From: Butyrivibrio sp.
Lineage (GTDB): Bacteria; Bacillota; Clostridia; Lachnospirales; Lachnospiraceae
Assembly (NCBI GenBank): GCA_024694565.1
Contig: JAILJR010000190.1
Coordinates: 1-38,128, forward strand
Length of the DNA stretch: 38,128 nt
Direction: 5' to 3'
Part shown: positions 15,959 through 25,700 of the stretch, piece by piece
Layout of the letters: the number at the start of each line of letters is the position of its first letter
How positions within the stretch are numbered: the first letter of the stretch is position 1
The notes under the pieces: generated by a model
The model's database searches: none
What the model saw: only the letters and a program-made list of their open reading frames with translations
Told to the model about the DNA's origin: nothing
Made by a program: the position numbers and the translations under genes

Positions 15959-16312
15959 ATGGATTTTGGATTCCTGGCATCAGCAAACAATATTAAAAAT
16001 ACTTATCTGAATCAGACGTCACAAGGTTCTGTCAAGGAATCAGTGCTGCTGGATGAAGAGACAAAGAAGAAGTTCGGAAAAGAGTTTGAGGCCGCCTATG
16101 ATTCAATGGTGGCTACCAAAATGCTCAATGAGAGTATGAGACAGAGCTATGCTTCTGCCCATGAGGATTCAATCAGCGAGCATGCCTCGAGGCTTGGATA
16201 CTCCATTGATAACAGGGTGATTGACATGCTTCACCAGGAGATATCCGATGATATGAACAGCAAAGTAAATGCTGCCATGGGTTATGCTATCGATAATATG
16301 ATGAGTAAGTAG
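15959..16312 (+). CDS. Orphan 117-residue helical protein
   Basis: I do not recognise this protein. It is short, hydrophilic and predicted mostly helical (ETKKKFGKEFEAAYDSMV, MLNESMRQSYASAHEDS), without signal peptide, membrane segment or Cys. The frame is well supported: AGGAGG 7 bases before the ATG, codon use like its neighbours and a terminator 65 bases after the stop. It stands alone, with an unusually long, hairpin-rich leader upstream, which suggests it is regulated after transcription. The next gene on the strand is an unrelated peptidase. Confidence 0.75.
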   Translation: MDFGFLASANNIKNTYLNQTSQGSVKESVLLDEETKKKFGKEFEAAYDSMVATKMLNESMRQSYASAHEDSISEHASRLGYSIDNRVIDMLHQEISDDMNSKVNAAMGYAIDNMMSK

Positions 16313-16376
16313 TTATATATTAATAAGGAAAAGATTCAAATAAGGTTCGAAAATGAATAAATATGGTTAATAATGA

Positions 16377-16413
16377 GAAACCGCTCCCGACAGACTGTCC
16401 GGATGCGGTTTTC
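16377..16413 (+). terminator. Rho-independent terminator
   Basis: GAAACCGC pairs with GCGGTTTTC, with GGAC/GTC-type pairing in the loop region (GACAGACTGTCC), followed by TTCTTC. It ends the 117-residue gene. Confidence 0.75.
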
Positions 16414-16539
16414 TTCATATTTTATTGCCAAAAAGTGATAATTTAGTGAATAATTATGTTAATATTGATTAGGATTTACTAATGATCGGGTCGTATGTTT
16501 TTTGACTATGTGATCATTAATGAGGAGGAAGTGTTATTG

Positions 16540-18645
16540 ATGAAAAAGAACAGGACTGCCGCAATAATATCTGTTGCAATGGCTTTTGTCATGACAGCCT
16601 GCGGTCAGAGTGCGAATGATGGAACTGAGGGCATAGATACGTCAAAGCTGGCCGCAGCTTTAGGCAAGGTCTGGGTCGACTCCGACCTTCAGGATATTGA
16701 ACTTGAAGGCAAGGAGATCCGGCTTCAGGACGACTTTGCCGCTGCGGCAAACAAGGAATGGAAGCTTCAGATAGGTGACCGGTATTCCGGTGCTCTGCAG
16801 GAAATCGATGATGCCAAGCTTGCCAAAATGAAAAAGGCTGTGACTGATGAGTCAATACCCGGCGAGGAGGCAGAGGTTCTCAGGAATTATTATGCTCTTT
16901 CATCTGACTGGGATTACAGGAACAGTCAGGGAGTGGAGCCCCTGAGACCATACATTGAAGATATAGATTCGATCAACAGCATTGATGAGCTTTACGAGTT
17001 CTTTGGAGATCTTCAGAGGAATCCGTTAGCTTTTGCCCCGATTAATGTCGGAGTATTGACGACATATCATACTGAAAAATACAAGGATGAAAATCTGGTT
17101 GCCATTGATGGACCTGGCTACTCACTTACAGGCGCAGACGGACAGCCCCATTATGAGGATCTCAATACCCCTGAGGGTCTTGAACTATATGAAAGGGTGG
17201 AGAACAGCGCACTGTACATGTTAAGACGCCTTGGTTACTCAGATAAGGAGGCAAAAAAGAAGTTCAGAAACTGTGTGATATGGGAAAAAAGCGTATCTCT
17301 TAATACGGAAGAGCTTGGGCTCAGCGATCTGGATGATTATACAGTCGAATGGGATAAAGCCGTATCAATGACCGGAAGCTTTCCTTTAGATGATATCATG
17401 AAATCCTGGGGATTCAGTGACGTCTTGCATGTGGTAATAAATCCCCGTTATGCAAAAAAGCTTTCTTCAATATGCAGCAGCAGTAATTTGCAGAAAATCA
17501 AGGACTATCTGATCGTAAATTACTGCCTTGAAGGAGCGAGTTATCTTGACCGCGAGGCCTATGATACTCTGGAGGAATTTGCCAAGTCCAAGTCACACGA
17601 GGGTATTGACACCGGTAAGACCGATGAACAGATAGAGGATGAGCTTCAGTTTGACTATTATATCGGTCAGACGTCAATGATCGGAGCAATGAACAAGGTA
17701 TATGTCGAGAATTACTTTGACGACAGTACCACTTCCGATCTGATAGGACTTACAGAGGATTGTATCGGTGCACTTGGGGATATGTTTGAAGAAGAGGAGT
17801 GGCTTTCTGCAGAAGGTAAAAAGCTGTGCAAGGAAAAGCTTTCAAACATAATGATTCATGTTGCTTATCAGAACTTCGAGATTCTGAACTACAGCAAGGC
17901 GCCTTTTCTTTCAAAAGAAGAGGGCGGAAGCTTCCTGGACGCGTATATGGCTGCAAGCAGATATTCCATGTATCACCAAAGCTTTCTTGCAAAACGCAGA
18001 TTTGACAGAGATTTCTGGGATCCGGTTGACGGGTCGTTTTCGACTACAACCACCAATGCAATGTATAATCCTGCAACCAACGGAATATACATATGCGCCG
18101 GAATATGTGAACCAAACTGCTACAGTGTTGATATGACATATGAGGAGAAGCTTGCAGGTATTTCTACTGTAGTCGGTCACGAGCTCACTCATGGTTTTGA
18201 CAAGACCGGAGCTCAGTATGATAAAGATGGATTAAAGAACTCCTGGCTGCCATATGAGGATCAGATTGCATTCAATGACAAGACCGACAAGGTCGGGATT
18301 TATTATACGACGCTCAGACCATATCAAAGCTCGGGATTGTATGATGGAACGAAACTGACAGGTGAAGCTACAGCTGATATGGGAGGACTAAAGATAACGC
18401 TTAAGCTGGCTGCGAAGGCAGCGGACTTTGACTATGATCTCTATTTCAGGTCTTTTGCAAGGCTGTGGAGGACGAATGTTCCGCTGGAAGTAGAAAAGAG
18501 CCTGTTTGCGGGGGATCCGCATCCGCTGGCTTTTTACAGAATCAATGTCGGGCTTCAGCAGTTTGATGAGTTCTATGAGACATATGGAATAAAAGAGGGC
18601 GATGGAATGTATCTGGCACCTGAAAAAAGGATCAAGGTCTGGTAA
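16540..18645 (+). CDS. M13-family zinc metallopeptidase, lipoprotein (PepO/neprilysin type)
   Basis: A 701-residue endopeptidase of the neprilysin family. The N-terminus KKNRTAAIISVAMAFVMTAC is a lipoprotein signal with the lipid-modified Cys at about residue 21, so it should be anchored outside the membrane. The zinc site is H547-E-L-T-H551, with the third ligand E609 in GEATADMGG (ExxxD, D613). NAMYNPATNGIYICAGI is the M13 substrate-binding stretch (usually NAYYxPxxNxIxxPAGI; here Cys replaces Pro). The C-terminus ends on the family's invariant Trp. Size fits the family. Start 16540 follows GAGGAGGAAG; the longer frame to 16495 has no site. Such enzymes cut short peptides; here it may process signalling or nutritional peptides. 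Confidence 0.94.
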   Translation: MKKNRTAAIISVAMAFVMTACGQSANDGTEGIDTSKLAAALGKVWVDSDLQDIELEGKEIRLQDDFAAAANKEWKLQIGDRYSGALQEIDDAKLAKMKKAVTDESIPGEEAEVLRNYYALSSDWDYRNSQGVEPLRPYIEDIDSINSIDELYEFFGDLQRNPLAFAPINVGVLTTYHTEKYKDENLVAIDGPGYSLTGADGQPHYEDLNTPEGLELYERVENSALYMLRRLGYSDKEAKKKFRNCVIWEKSVSLNTEELGLSDLDDYTVEWDKAVSMTGSFPLDDIMKSWGFSDVLHVVINPRYAKKLSSICSSSNLQKIKDYLIVNYCLEGASYLDREAYDTLEEFAKSKSHEGIDTGKTDEQIEDELQFDYYIGQTSMIGAMNKVYVENYFDDSTTSDLIGLTEDCIGALGDMFEEEEWLSAEGKKLCKEKLSNIMIHVAYQNFEILNYSKAPFLSKEEGGSFLDAYMAASRYSMYHQSFLAKRRFDRDFWDPVDGSFSTTTTNAMYNPATNGIYICAGICEPNCYSVDMTYEEKLAGISTVVGHELTHGFDKTGAQYDKDGLKNSWLPYEDQIAFNDKTDKVGIYYTTLRPYQSSGLYDGTKLTGEATADMGGLKITLKLAAKAADFDYDLYFRSFARLWRTNVPLEVEKSLFAGDPHPLAFYRINVGLQQFDEFYETYGIKEGDGMYLAPEKRIKVW

Positions 18646-18711
18646 GGCGGCATATAGTGAGTGAAAACATGTGGTCAGATATAACAGCAAAAAACATGAT
18701 CTCTTGATGGC

Positions 18712-18860
18712 AAAGGAGGAATATGCCCCCCCGAGAATCCTGCATTAAAGGGTATAAGGGATCCACCGCAAGCGGTACCCCTTATGAGAAGACCCGCAGG
18801 ATTCGCACCTTGCTGTGCCGGGAGCCGGTCCGGCACGATTACAGTTGAGGAGGAATGGAA
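18712..18860 (+). promoter_or_regulatory. Structured leader of the ABC transporter operon
   Basis: GAATCCTGC (18735-18743) and GCAGGATTC (18796-18804) close a domain with inner stems ATAAGGG/CCCCTTAT and CCGC-AA-GCGG; a second hairpin GTGCCGG/CCGGCAC (18815-18836) ends ten bases before the GAGGAGG of the transporter gene. A 41-codon ORF runs through the whole structure and stops inside that ribosome site. The combination fits a translation- or attenuation-controlled leader; it could also be a dispersed palindrome that landed here. Confidence 0.5.
18723..18848 (+). CDS. Putative 41-residue leader peptide
   Basis: ATG at 18723 follows AAAGGAGG, though only 3 bases separate GGAGG and ATG, which is short. 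The frame reads MPPRESCIKGYKGS... and ends ...RHDYS with TGA at 18846-18848, overlapping the GAGGAGG of the next gene. The product is basic (many Arg and Lys) and has no signal peptide. The ribosome's position on it would decide whether the two hairpins form. An alternative is that the ORF is accidental, because the underlying DNA is palindromic. Confidence 0.35.
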   Translation: MPPRESCIKGYKGSTASGTPYEKTRRIRTLLCREPVRHDYS

Positions 18861-19682
18861 ATGAGCGAAGCAGTGATAAAACTTGAAAATGTAAATAAAT
18901 CATATGGCAAGCATGAGGTGCTGAAAAATGTCAACATGCAGGTCAACAAGGGAGACATCTATGGACTCGTGGGCAGGAACGGCGCAGGTAAGACCACAAT
19001 ATTCAAGATGATCCTCGGGCTTTCAGAGGTGAACTCCGGAAGCGTTTCAATAGCAGGCTCGACAAATAACAAGGAGCTTTTAAAGAACAGAGGAAAAATC
19101 GGATTTCTTGTGGGCTGCAGATTTTACAACTACCTGAACGCAGAGAAGAACCTCATGTATTTTTCAATAATAAAGGGAATTCCCAGGCGTGAAAGAAAGA
19201 AGGAGATAGAAAGGGTTCTGGAAGCTGTTGGCCTTAAGGGCGTAAAAAAGCCGGTGAAGTCATTTTCACTTGGAATGCAGCAGAGACTTGGCATAGCAAA
19301 TGCCATTCTTGGAAATCCGGACATCCTGATCCTGGATGAACCGACAAACGGTCTGGATCCCCAGGGTATTGCAGATGTGCGCAATCTTATCAAAAAGCTG
19401 AGGGATGAGCTTGGCATGACTGTTATCGTGTCCTCACACATCCTGGGTGAGCTTGAGCATACAGCTGACCGCTTTGGCATCGTCAATGAAGGCTACGTCG
19501 TAAAAGAGATAACTCAGCAGGATCTCCAGGAGAACCAGCCTGTAGTTGAGATCGCTGTTGATGACCTTGAGAAGGCCAAAAAGCTCCTGGAGGAAAACGG
19601 CATTAAGATAGTGCGCGAGATTGCAGAGAAGTCTTCGCTTGAGGATGTCTATTTCCGTCTGATTGGAGGTTCAAATCAATGA
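18861..19682 (+). CDS. ABC transporter ATP-binding protein (ABC-2 type)
   Basis: The 273-residue ATPase of a three-gene exporter. Walker A is G38-RNGAGK44-T, the signature is S136-LGMQQR, and Walker B is ILILD159-E160, followed by the switch His in SSHILGE. The C-terminal 60 residues (VEIAVDDLEKAKKLLEENG) are the regulatory tail seen in bacitracin/lantibiotic-immunity type (BcrA/CcmA-like) ATPases. ATG 18861 is preferred over 18855 because GAGGAGG is 7 bases before it. The gene overlaps the next by ATGA, so the three proteins are translationally coupled. Likely role: export of, or self-protection against, a peptide or lipid-active compound; substrate unknown. Confidence 0.93.
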   Translation: MSEAVIKLENVNKSYGKHEVLKNVNMQVNKGDIYGLVGRNGAGKTTIFKMILGLSEVNSGSVSIAGSTNNKELLKNRGKIGFLVGCRFYNYLNAEKNLMYFSIIKGIPRRERKKEIERVLEAVGLKGVKKPVKSFSLGMQQRLGIANAILGNPDILILDEPTNGLDPQGIADVRNLIKKLRDELGMTVIVSSHILGELEHTADRFGIVNEGYVVKEITQQDLQENQPVVEIAVDDLEKAKKLLEENGIKIVREIAEKSSLEDVYFRLIGGSNQ

Positions 19683-20392
19683 GAAGACTGATTGGGGCTG
19701 ACCTTAAAAGAATACTTGCCAAGCCCGGCATTTATATTGTCATGGTCCTGATGATAATCTGGATCTTTCTGCGCGATGCAGGTGATACTGCGTCTGAAGA
19801 AATGGAATATTACAAGCTCTTTTTGAATGAGATCTGCCTTACATTCGTGCTTGTTCCGATTTATCTGGCTGTATATGCCGATGAGTTAAAGAGCGGAATT
19901 ATGATAAGTGTGATAGGCATGGGAATGCCAAGGAAAAAGATTGTGAAGGCAAAGCTGCAGGATGCTCTGTACCTGCTTCTTGGAACCTACATTATACTTT
20001 TTATTGCGGCTCTTATTAAGAATTCAATGACAGATCTTGCAATAACTCCAAGACAGAATATGTTCCTGTTTGTTTTTTGCATATTCTGTGTAATAAGGGG
20101 AATTGGAATAATTGCCCTTTCGTCACTTATACTGTTCCTTACAATGAGTTCAGCCGCCGGAATGCTGGTTCTTGTGATTGCCGGAGCAGGTGCTGCAGGT
20201 GCGCTGACTGCGATCCAGAACTACACCAAGTTCCCGATTTACGACATCAGCTTCATGGGACTCCTTGATGGAGCCTATGCCGACTTTCAGGCAGGGAAAA
20301 TAGGATTGGCATTGATACCTGCGCTGTTTTACCTGTTTATTGTGATTGTAATTAATATAAAAATATTTGAAAAGAAGGAGATGAATCTATGA
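19679..20392 (+). CDS. ABC-2 type permease subunit 1
   Basis: A 237-residue membrane protein with about six transmembrane helices (first at residues 15-30, then 55-72, 100-120, 135-160, 165-185, 215-232). The architecture and the cytoplasmic block DELKSGIMISVIGMGMPRKKIVKAK after helix 2 are typical of ABC-2 permeases of the bacitracin/lantibiotic immunity group. It starts inside the ATPase gene's stop (ATGA) and overlaps the next permease gene the same way. It shares the motif R-x-L-x-x-ADLKRI-hA-K at its N-terminus with the next protein, so the two arose by duplication and probably form a heterodimeric channel. Confidence 0.85.
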   Translation: MRRLIGADLKRILAKPGIYIVMVLMIIWIFLRDAGDTASEEMEYYKLFLNEICLTFVLVPIYLAVYADELKSGIMISVIGMGMPRKKIVKAKLQDALYLLLGTYIILFIAALIKNSMTDLAITPRQNMFLFVFCIFCVIRGIGIIALSSLILFLTMSSAAGMLVLVIAGAGAAGALTAIQNYTKFPIYDISFMGLLDGAYADFQAGKIGLALIPALFYLFIVIVINIKIFEKKEMNL

Positions 20393-21138
20393 GAAGGGTA
20401 CTTGAAGCTGATCTTAAGCGCATCATGGCCAAGATACTTCCATGGCTCCTGATTTTGATTGTTTATATTGTACTGGGAGTGTCACTGGCGATTCAGATTG
20501 ATACAAAGCCTGACAGGACGTTCTTTTTTCTGCAAAGAACCACGGAATGCTATTCTTTTGTGGGACTGATAATAGGGTTTTCGGTTCTTTTGGGGGTTTA
20601 TGGCGATGAGTTCAAGTCCATGGTCATGATAGGAGTTATCGGCCGGGGAATATCCAGGGATAAATTTGTTCTGGCAAAATTCTTTGATACTTTGATACTG
20701 GCTTTTATCATCACTGCGCTCACAGCTATCTACGTGGGTATTTTACAGTTAGTATTCGGAGTTACTCTAAATGCTGCCGAGATGAAGTATCTTATCTGTA
20801 CCTATGTCTTTGATTATATAGAACTGACCTGCTGTATAACAATCGCATCGATTTTCTACTTTTTGTCTGAGAATTCAGCTATTGGAATGTTCGCCTTTCT
20901 CGCCTTTGAGACTATCATTCCGGTGACAATTGAACTGCTGGTTATGCTCAGCAATCTGCAAAGGTATCATATTAACCGATATTATATTGTCGGGCTCAGT
21001 GCATCGGCCTATTCGGATTTTATACTTGGAGATATTGTGGGAGCGCTTGCCAAGATATTTGTATGCATAGCGGTCTATATGGTAGGGGCACTTTTTATCA
21101 CCGTGCTTGTCTTCAGGAAAAAAGAGCTGGAATTTTAA
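20389..21138 (+). CDS. ABC-2 type permease subunit 2
   Basis: A 249-residue membrane protein, paralogous to the preceding subunit: both begin MRR...DLKRI and carry the block YGDEFKSMVMIGVIGRGISRDKFVLAK after the second helix, and both end in F(K/R)KKE-hydrophobic. About six transmembrane helices. ATG overlaps the upstream stop codon. The operon ends here; the antiporter gene begins 33 bp later with its own ribosome site and may be cotranscribed. Confidence 0.85.
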   Translation: MRRVLEADLKRIMAKILPWLLILIVYIVLGVSLAIQIDTKPDRTFFFLQRTTECYSFVGLIIGFSVLLGVYGDEFKSMVMIGVIGRGISRDKFVLAKFFDTLILAFIITALTAIYVGILQLVFGVTLNAAEMKYLICTYVFDYIELTCCITIASIFYFLSENSAIGMFAFLAFETIIPVTIELLVMLSNLQRYHINRYYIVGLSASAYSDFILGDIVGALAKIFVCIAVYMVGALFITVLVFRKKELEF

Positions 21139-21171
21139 AAAACACATGAAATATTTGAAGGTGAGGGAAGC

Positions 21172-22452
21172 ATGATATCGTTTTTGCCAAATTTTGTAGT
21201 AATTATGCTCCTTGTTGTCGGGCTGGGCTTTTTTAATGAAAAAGTGACAAAAATTACAGATGAAATTGCACTGATGCTGTATTCCATAATAATTGGTGCT
21301 GTTCTTCTGGCTGTTGCCGTTTTTATCTCAAACAGAGATATACAGATCATTCTTGAGCGTATACAGCTGTTTGACCTGGAAAAATACCTGATGGACTGTG
21401 TCCTGTGCTTTATGCTGTTTGCAGGTTCCTGTCACATGAAGCTGTGGGATTTTGAGAGAATGGCGCGGCAGGTTGGTGTATTATCATTTCTCTGTACATT
21501 GCTGGGGGCGCTTTTGTACGGTTTTTCCTTTTACGGCTTTTCAAAGCTTTTGTCCCTGAATTTTTCTCTGCCGGTCTGCCTTATGTTTGGAAGCATCGTA
21601 GCACCTACAGACCCGATTGCAGCCACGAGTATCCTAAGTAAATTCGGGCTTCCCAAGAAAATCAGCTTCCTTATGGAAGGGGAATCTCTCTTAAATGACG
21701 GCGTTGGCGTTGCACTTTTTGTGTGTTTTTCGGGAATCGTGCGTGCAAGCCATGGGGATAACGTGCTTATAGTTCTTTTGCGTGAGGTACTGGGTGCGGC
21801 AGTCATAGGGTTTGTGATTTCAGCTCTCTGCATCTTTGTATTTGCAAAAACAGCTGATTTTCATCGAAAGATCTTTGCAAGCCTGCTGGCTGTAGCTGCG
21901 GCATACATGCTATGCGAGATCTTTAGCTGTTCCGGTGCCATTGCATCGGTTGTGTGCGGCATTATGTTCTCAACAGTCAGGAGATATGAAAAAAGTATCG
22001 GACAGGTTGAGGCCATGAAGCATTTTGATACGTTCTGGGATATTCTGGACAATATGCTTAACTCCGTTTTGTATGTAATACTTGGGCTCTCCTTTGTAAG
22101 GATACTGCAGATGCCGTATGTAATGGTTCTGTCTCTGATTGCCGTAATCTGCAACTGCATTGGAAGGGCAGGGTCACTTGCTCTGTCTGTGCCTGCGCTT
22201 GGTGAGATTCCGGAGGGATATGACTGGAAGTATTTCACCCTTCTCTTTACCTGGGGCGGGCTCAGAGGAGGGCTTTCGATAGCGCTTGCTATGAGTACTG
22301 CTCCGATGCTGGATGTTACTACTTACAGGATAGTCCTTGGAGGAACATATGCTATCGTATTTTTCACTACAGTCATTCAGGGGCTTACTATGCAGAGGGT
22401 TTACAGCTGGATATCCGGACGGGTTGCTGCGCTTCGGAGTAAAAGCATCTGA
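21172..22452 (+). CDS. Sodium/proton antiporter, CPA1 (NhaP/NHE-like)
   Basis: A 426-residue inner-membrane cation/proton exchanger with about 12 hydrophobic segments. Diagnostic motifs are VAPTDPIAATSIL (the TDP of the unwound helix), EGESLLNDGVGVALF (the ion-binding ND pair) and LLFTWGGLRGGLSIALA. It has no long C-terminal regulatory domain. It should export Na+ (or K+) in exchange for protons for pH and salt homeostasis. GGTGAGGGAAGC precedes the start. It lies 33 bp after the ABC permease on the same strand; I see no terminator between them. Confidence 0.92.
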   Translation: MISFLPNFVVIMLLVVGLGFFNEKVTKITDEIALMLYSIIIGAVLLAVAVFISNRDIQIILERIQLFDLEKYLMDCVLCFMLFAGSCHMKLWDFERMARQVGVLSFLCTLLGALLYGFSFYGFSKLLSLNFSLPVCLMFGSIVAPTDPIAATSILSKFGLPKKISFLMEGESLLNDGVGVALFVCFSGIVRASHGDNVLIVLLREVLGAAVIGFVISALCIFVFAKTADFHRKIFASLLAVAAAYMLCEIFSCSGAIASVVCGIMFSTVRRYEKSIGQVEAMKHFDTFWDILDNMLNSVLYVILGLSFVRILQMPYVMVLSLIAVICNCIGRAGSLALSVPALGEIPEGYDWKYFTLLFTWGGLRGGLSIALAMSTAPMLDVTTYRIVLGGTYAIVFFTTVIQGLTMQRVYSWISGRVAALRSKSI

Positions 22453-22479
22453 ACTACCGGTGTGATGTCGTAAGCGGTC

Positions 22480-22612
22480 AGGAACTGTAGCGAAACAACT
22501 TGAACAATTTACTTGTCTGAATTTCCAAATGCCGCGTCAGAAAGCCTACGTTTTCTTCCTTGGGTTTGAAAAATCATCCTTCGTAAATTATGTTAATTCT
22601 GCTACAGTTCCT
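22480..22612. repeat. 133-bp element with 12-bp inverted ends
   Basis: AGGAACTGTAGC at 22480-22491 and GCTACAGTTCCT at 22601-22612 are perfect inverted repeats. The AT-rich interior has no ORF. It could be a small non-autonomous element or the stem of a long RNA structure ending the antiporter mRNA. AGTTCCTTAG recurs near 15787. Confidence 0.5.
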
Positions 22613-22686
22613 TAGTCTGTCAGAATTCCATGTATGCTGTATAGAATCCGGTTATCAACAATGATCGGAAAGGGATAGACAATTTA

Positions 22687-22714
22687 TTGATATATAGGTA
22701 ACGATAGTTATGAT
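22687..22714 (+). promoter_or_regulatory. Probable promoter of the clostripain-family gene
   Basis: TTGATA (22687-22692) and TATGAT (22709-22714) are spaced by 16 bases, and the start codon is 26 bases after the -10, with AAGGGAG between. Confidence 0.4.
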
Positions 22715-22740
22715 TTGCAATTGATAGAAGGGAGCATGTT

Positions 22741-25700
22741 ATGTTAAGAGGATTCAGAAGGAGTCTTGTGACTGTTCTTGCCGGGCTTTTGATAGCTACA
22801 TCTGCCGGAACAATACCGGGTGCTGCGGATATAGCTTATGCAGCGCAGAACGAAGCTGTTAAGGCAGAGCAGCCCTCTGAGGTCAAGGATGAGCTCAAGG
22901 CGGAGTTTCCGACGGGGACTGTCCTTAAGAGCGACCATTTTGAGGGACTTAAGGTAACCTATGACGGCAAGGAAAGCTATACTGTAAAGAGCGGTTTAAA
23001 TAAGGCGGCACTTGAGATCGTTGTTCTTGACGCAGAAAAGGCCGGGAAGGGTCTGTCTCATCTTGGCAGGATATTCGGAGAGGTCATATTAAAGAACAAG
23101 AAGGGTAATAAAGTGGCCCTACTTGCAAAAATCACCGGGATAGATCCCGCTATGGAAGTGTATTCTGACGCTGCCGGCAGTGATGAAGAGCACAACGACG
23201 GCAATGATGATGATGGACTATGGTTTTTTGATTATGATGCGCTTTTCCCTGTAGAAGAAAAGGAAGAGAATAAAGAGGAAAAGAAAGAAGAGAAGAAAGA
23301 AGAGAAGAAGGAAGAGAAGAAGGAAGAAAAGAAGACAGGGTACGAAAGAACTATCACTATCTATTTGGATGGAACAGATCTTGAGACCAGAGACGGATCA
23401 GGCACCAAGAATCTTCTTGATATGCTTGAAGCGGATATACCTGATAATACTAAGGTCATTGTCATTACCGGAGGCACTAAGAAATGGCACATGGATGACA
23501 TTGCGACCTACAGGGATGTTGCAACAAACTCTCTTTATCCTGATAAAGCATACGACAACCTGACAGCAGATGAGAAGACCAGGGTCAACAGTAAGGCTGA
23601 TGAGCTGTATGGAAAGTACAAGACTTCGATCAGTGGTTCACAGATGTGGGAAATAGTGAATAACAATGGTCACAATGAAATGAAGCTTATCAGGTCTTTT
23701 TCGGATACCTATATGGTAGATCCGGCTTTCCTTACAAATAGCATAAACCTTGCGACAGAATATGCTCCGGCTCAGAAATATGATCTGATCATATGGGATC
23801 ATGGCAGCGGCTTCAGAGGATATGGTGACGATGAGTACTTGAATGACTGGATCAAAAATCATCCGGATGAAAAGGCTCCAATGAGTGATATCATTTCTGT
23901 TAAGGATCTTGCTTCGGCAATAGCCAATACCAGGGTTATCAAGGAAGGTGGCAAATTTGATTTTATTGGTTTTGATGCCTGCCTTATGGCGACATATGAA
24001 GTTGCCAGCACGCTGTCAAAGTATGCGGATTACTACATAGCTTCGGAAGAGATAGAGCCAGGTGACGGATGGGATTACAAGGCATTATTTAACAGCATTG
24101 GAGGAAACCCTTCAATCAGTACTGCGGATCTTGGAAGCAGCACAGTTGATAGCTTCCTGGCTCAGTACAAATCAAATAAAAATGACCAGTCAACGCTTTC
24201 TGTAATTGATCTGAAAGCGGTAGATAAACTGAGCGAGGCGCTCAGCAGCTTTGCGCTTATCCTTGTCTCTGAAGCAGACACAAGATACTATGATATTCTT
24301 ACTACGGTAGGACGTGACTCCCACTTTGGTACCAGGAATGGCTTCAACTCAAGTAATATGCTGGATATCAAGAGGTTTGTAACTCCTTTTACACAAGACA
24401 ATGGTTATTTTTCAGATGCTCTGAAGAAAGCGGGGAAGGATGTTTTAAGTGCGCTTGAGGGGTGCGTCCTGGTTTCAAAAACCAATAGCAATGTTGAAGA
24501 CGGTGGTCTTAGTATTTATTTTCCTATCCAGGCGTTTTATGAGAGACCTGATTTTAAGGAGGGATATTCATTTTACAACTATGTTGCCACTGATATGCTG
24601 GGACGTTATTCCGAAAACAATGTGAACTCTGATTATGCAAGGATGGCAGCCAAGCTTGCTGTCAGAAGTATGGCCGGTACCCTGATAGGCGGCAGATTCT
24701 GGAAAGATACTCAGGAACTGGGTGTTGATGATGTATTTAAAGTGTTTGATGAAAATCCGGAATGGAAGAAGCTTATTGAATATGCTGAGGTTGATAGGAA
24801 CAATCCTGATGATCCTGTGATGAAAACCATGCAGCAGCTCATTGATGACAGGATTCATGCCGGAAAGATAAGCATAGAGCTTAGTGAACCTGAATCAATA
24901 GATGAGAACTCAAAGCAATGGGTGTATAAGGACAATGCAAAGGTGACGGTAGAAGGTATAAACGCTCCGGTTGTAGGTGACAGGCTTTCACTCAGGATCT
25001 TATTTGATAACAATGATGTAAGGGCATCTCTTGGCGAAGTAACTGATTATTCAAGTGTTGCCGAAAAAGGTGATAAAAACGGAGTTGGATATGCAAAATG
25101 GTCTGTTGCGCCGTTTGAACAGATAGCATATACACTAAACGGACAGATAGCAAGCATGTATATAACCGAGTTCAAAGAGGACGGAGGCTTTTACGGATAT
25201 ATACCGCTGGCAGTCTGGAATAACATTTCTGATGTTGCAGGCACAGGCTCTGAGGACAAGTCAAGGACTCAGTATCTTGTCGATTCGGCGAAGGATAACA
25301 AGGTAAAAACTATCAGGCTATATGTAGAATGCACCTTTGTCAATGACGCACCCGAGTTTAAGGCGCTTAGCTACAATGACTTCAAAGAGGGTGAGGTTAA
25401 GCAATCACACCCCATAACGGATATTGCAGACAAATATGTTGAGCTTTTAGGCGGAGCGGATGAACTCTATACAATTCAGGAGACACCCGAACTCGTATCC
25501 CTTGGAACAGCATACGTTGATGAGAAATCAGAAATAGATATTGGAAGGTATTATACTTCATGTGTTTTTCCTGAGTTCTATATCTCAGACTATTTTGGCA
25601 ACGAATATGTGCTTAGCGATGCCAATCTGGGAAAAGATGCACAGGGAAATGACAGAGGAATGGATGCTTTTTACAATACGATTCCTAAGGATGCTGAGTA

